Assembly: GCF_016924645.1 (NCBI RefSeq)
Contig: NZ_JAFFJV010000003.1
Span: forward strand, 248,001-312,000
DNA: 64,000 nt
Origin: Rufibacter psychrotolerans
GTDB taxonomy: Bacteria; Bacteroidota; Bacteroidia; Cytophagales; Hymenobacteraceae
Direction of reading: 5' to 3'
Every line of letters begins with the position of its first letter. Position 1 is the stretch's first letter. The position numbers and the translations under genes are program-made. The notes below the pieces were generated by a model. It saw only the letters and a list, made by a program, of their open reading frames with translations, made no database searches and was not told the DNA's origin. Below, one piece after another: positions 63,336-64,000 of the stretch.

Positions 63336-63371
63336 TTTTGTGCCTGTTTTCCGAAAATCGGGTTGAAAACA
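63336..63371. repeat. Nested-hairpin repeat between the two permease genes
   Basis: TGCCTGTTTTCCG AAAATCGGG, with TTTTG and GAAAAC at the ends. It is 3' of the first permease stop (63457 on the minus strand). Confidence 0.5.
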
Positions 63372-63456
63372 GCTTATGGAGTTCATGGAGAAGAAGGTGT
63401 GGGGGCACCTGTCTGCAACACTTCCTAATTCTTAATTCCTAATTCTCAATTCTGAA

Positions 63457-64000
63457 TTACTCCGCCCTGAGGGCTTCAATGGGTTTAATGCTGGCGGCTT
63501 TGAGGGCGGGCATGAGTCCGGCCAGGGCTCCGGCCAGCACCAGCAGCACCGTGGCCGAGACGGCCACACCCAGGTTCACCCCCGGACTAGCGAAGAAAGG
63601 CAGCTCCGCACCGGATTTCTCCAGCGCATAGCGCATCAGATCCAGCAATCCCACGCCCGCCAGCAGCCCCAGATAGCCCGAGAAAGCCGTGATTACCACC
63701 GATTCCTGCAAAATCATGCTCACAATGGATACCGGAGTAGCGCCCAGCGCCTTCCGGACCCCGATCTCGCGGGTGCGTTCCTTCACAATGATGAGCATGA
63801 TGTTACTCACGCCCACAATCCCGGCGATGAGCGTGCCTACGCCCACCACCCACACAAACATATTGATGCCGTTGAACAGACCCATGATCTGCTCGTATTC
63901 CTTCTCGCCGTTGTTGATATCCAGCGCCTGGGCATCTTCGGGCGAGAATTTGTGCCGTTGGGCCAGCAGGCTTTTCACTTTGTCTTCAATCACCTGCGCT
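63457..64000 (-). CDS. MacB-like ABC transporter permease (5' part outside the window)
   Basis: The last 180 codons of a gene that enters from the right edge; the reading frame remains open to position 64000. It is homologous in order to the neighbouring permease: AQVIEDKVKSLLAQRHKFSPEDAQAL, FVWVVGVGTLIAGIVGVSNIMLIIVKERTREIGVRKALGATPVSIVSMILQESVVITAFSGY and PALKAASIKPIEALRAE at the C-terminus. The tandem, diverged pair probably acts as a heterodimer (inference). The ATPase gene, if linked, lies beyond the window. Confidence 0.88.
   Translation of the reverse strand, partial: AQVIEDKVKSLLAQRHKFSPEDAQALDINNGEKEYEQIMGLFNGINMFVWVVGVGTLIAGIVGVSNIMLIIVKERTREIGVRKALGATPVSIVSMILQESVVITAFSGYLGLLAGVGLLDLMRYALEKSGAELPFFASPGVNLGVAVSATVLLVLAGALAGLMPALKAASIKPIEALRAE

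Overview
The window looks like chromosomal DNA of a Bacteroidota bacterium of the order Cytophagales, most likely family Hymenobacteraceae (Rufibacter/Pontibacter-like; the genus is inference). The signs are the typical Bacteroidota -7 promoter box TAnnTTTG in front of many genes, families largely confined to that phylum (DUF5686, DUF4834, DUF4230, carboxypeptidase-regulatory-like outer-membrane proteins, the GH3/serine-hydrolase fusion, a short CarB), and moderately high G+C. Genes are mostly single units or short operons in both directions. This is ordinary chromosome with one small AT-rich accessory patch at about 17.2-19.7 kb.

Layout. 0-7.7 kb: the start of a probable murF/alr gene leaving the left edge, two EamA-type transporters, a small lipoprotein, a VOC-fold protein, a large DUF5686 outer-membrane protein, RecX and a DUF4230 protein. 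7.8-17.1 kb: a tandem pair of GT-C-like membrane proteins, a D-cysteine desulfhydrase/ACC-deaminase-like enzyme with a CDF-like transporter, YfhO, DUF4834, an FkbM methyltransferase and a PagL-like lipid A deacylase. 17.2-19.7 kb: a GIY-YIG/DUF4357 protein and a three-gene HipB-HipS-HipT toxin-antitoxin operon behind three copies of one palindromic operator. 19.7-30 kb: a CE15 glucuronoyl esterase, class C beta-lactamase-like hydrolase, GNAT, tRNA-Gly(CCC), an LTA-synthase-type sulfatase, and a MarR regulator with an Old Yellow Enzyme sharing an operator sequence. 30-46 kb: DinG-type FeS helicase, carB, an AGCS symporter, a DCC protein, a Thr/Gly-repeat lipoprotein, an HTTM protein, a RhlE-type RNA helicase with a terminator-like leader, an M28 peptidase and DUF3592. 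46-64 kb: a heme-type TonB receptor with a GNAT, a set of peptidoglycan enzymes (NlpC/P60, PBP4-like DacB, LD-carboxypeptidase, GH3/serine hydrolase), a CarboxypepD-reg protein, DUF3616, and a MacAB-like efflux operon leaving the right edge.

The most unusual content is between the genes. More than twenty intergenic gaps carry one family of about 36-bp nested hairpins, with arms like GTTTTAGGCCTGTTTTC and its complement. The arms differ between copies but keep their pairing, and the copies usually lie just after stop codons; several end in T-runs and look like intrinsic terminators. A second hairpin family keeps fixed flanks (TGGCGCG...CGTGCC) around variable, covarying arms. There are also two copies of a 91-bp inverted-repeat element, two copies of a 120-135-bp hairpin-array element, and smaller shared palindromes. 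I saw no CRISPR array, insertion sequence, prophage or rRNA gene.
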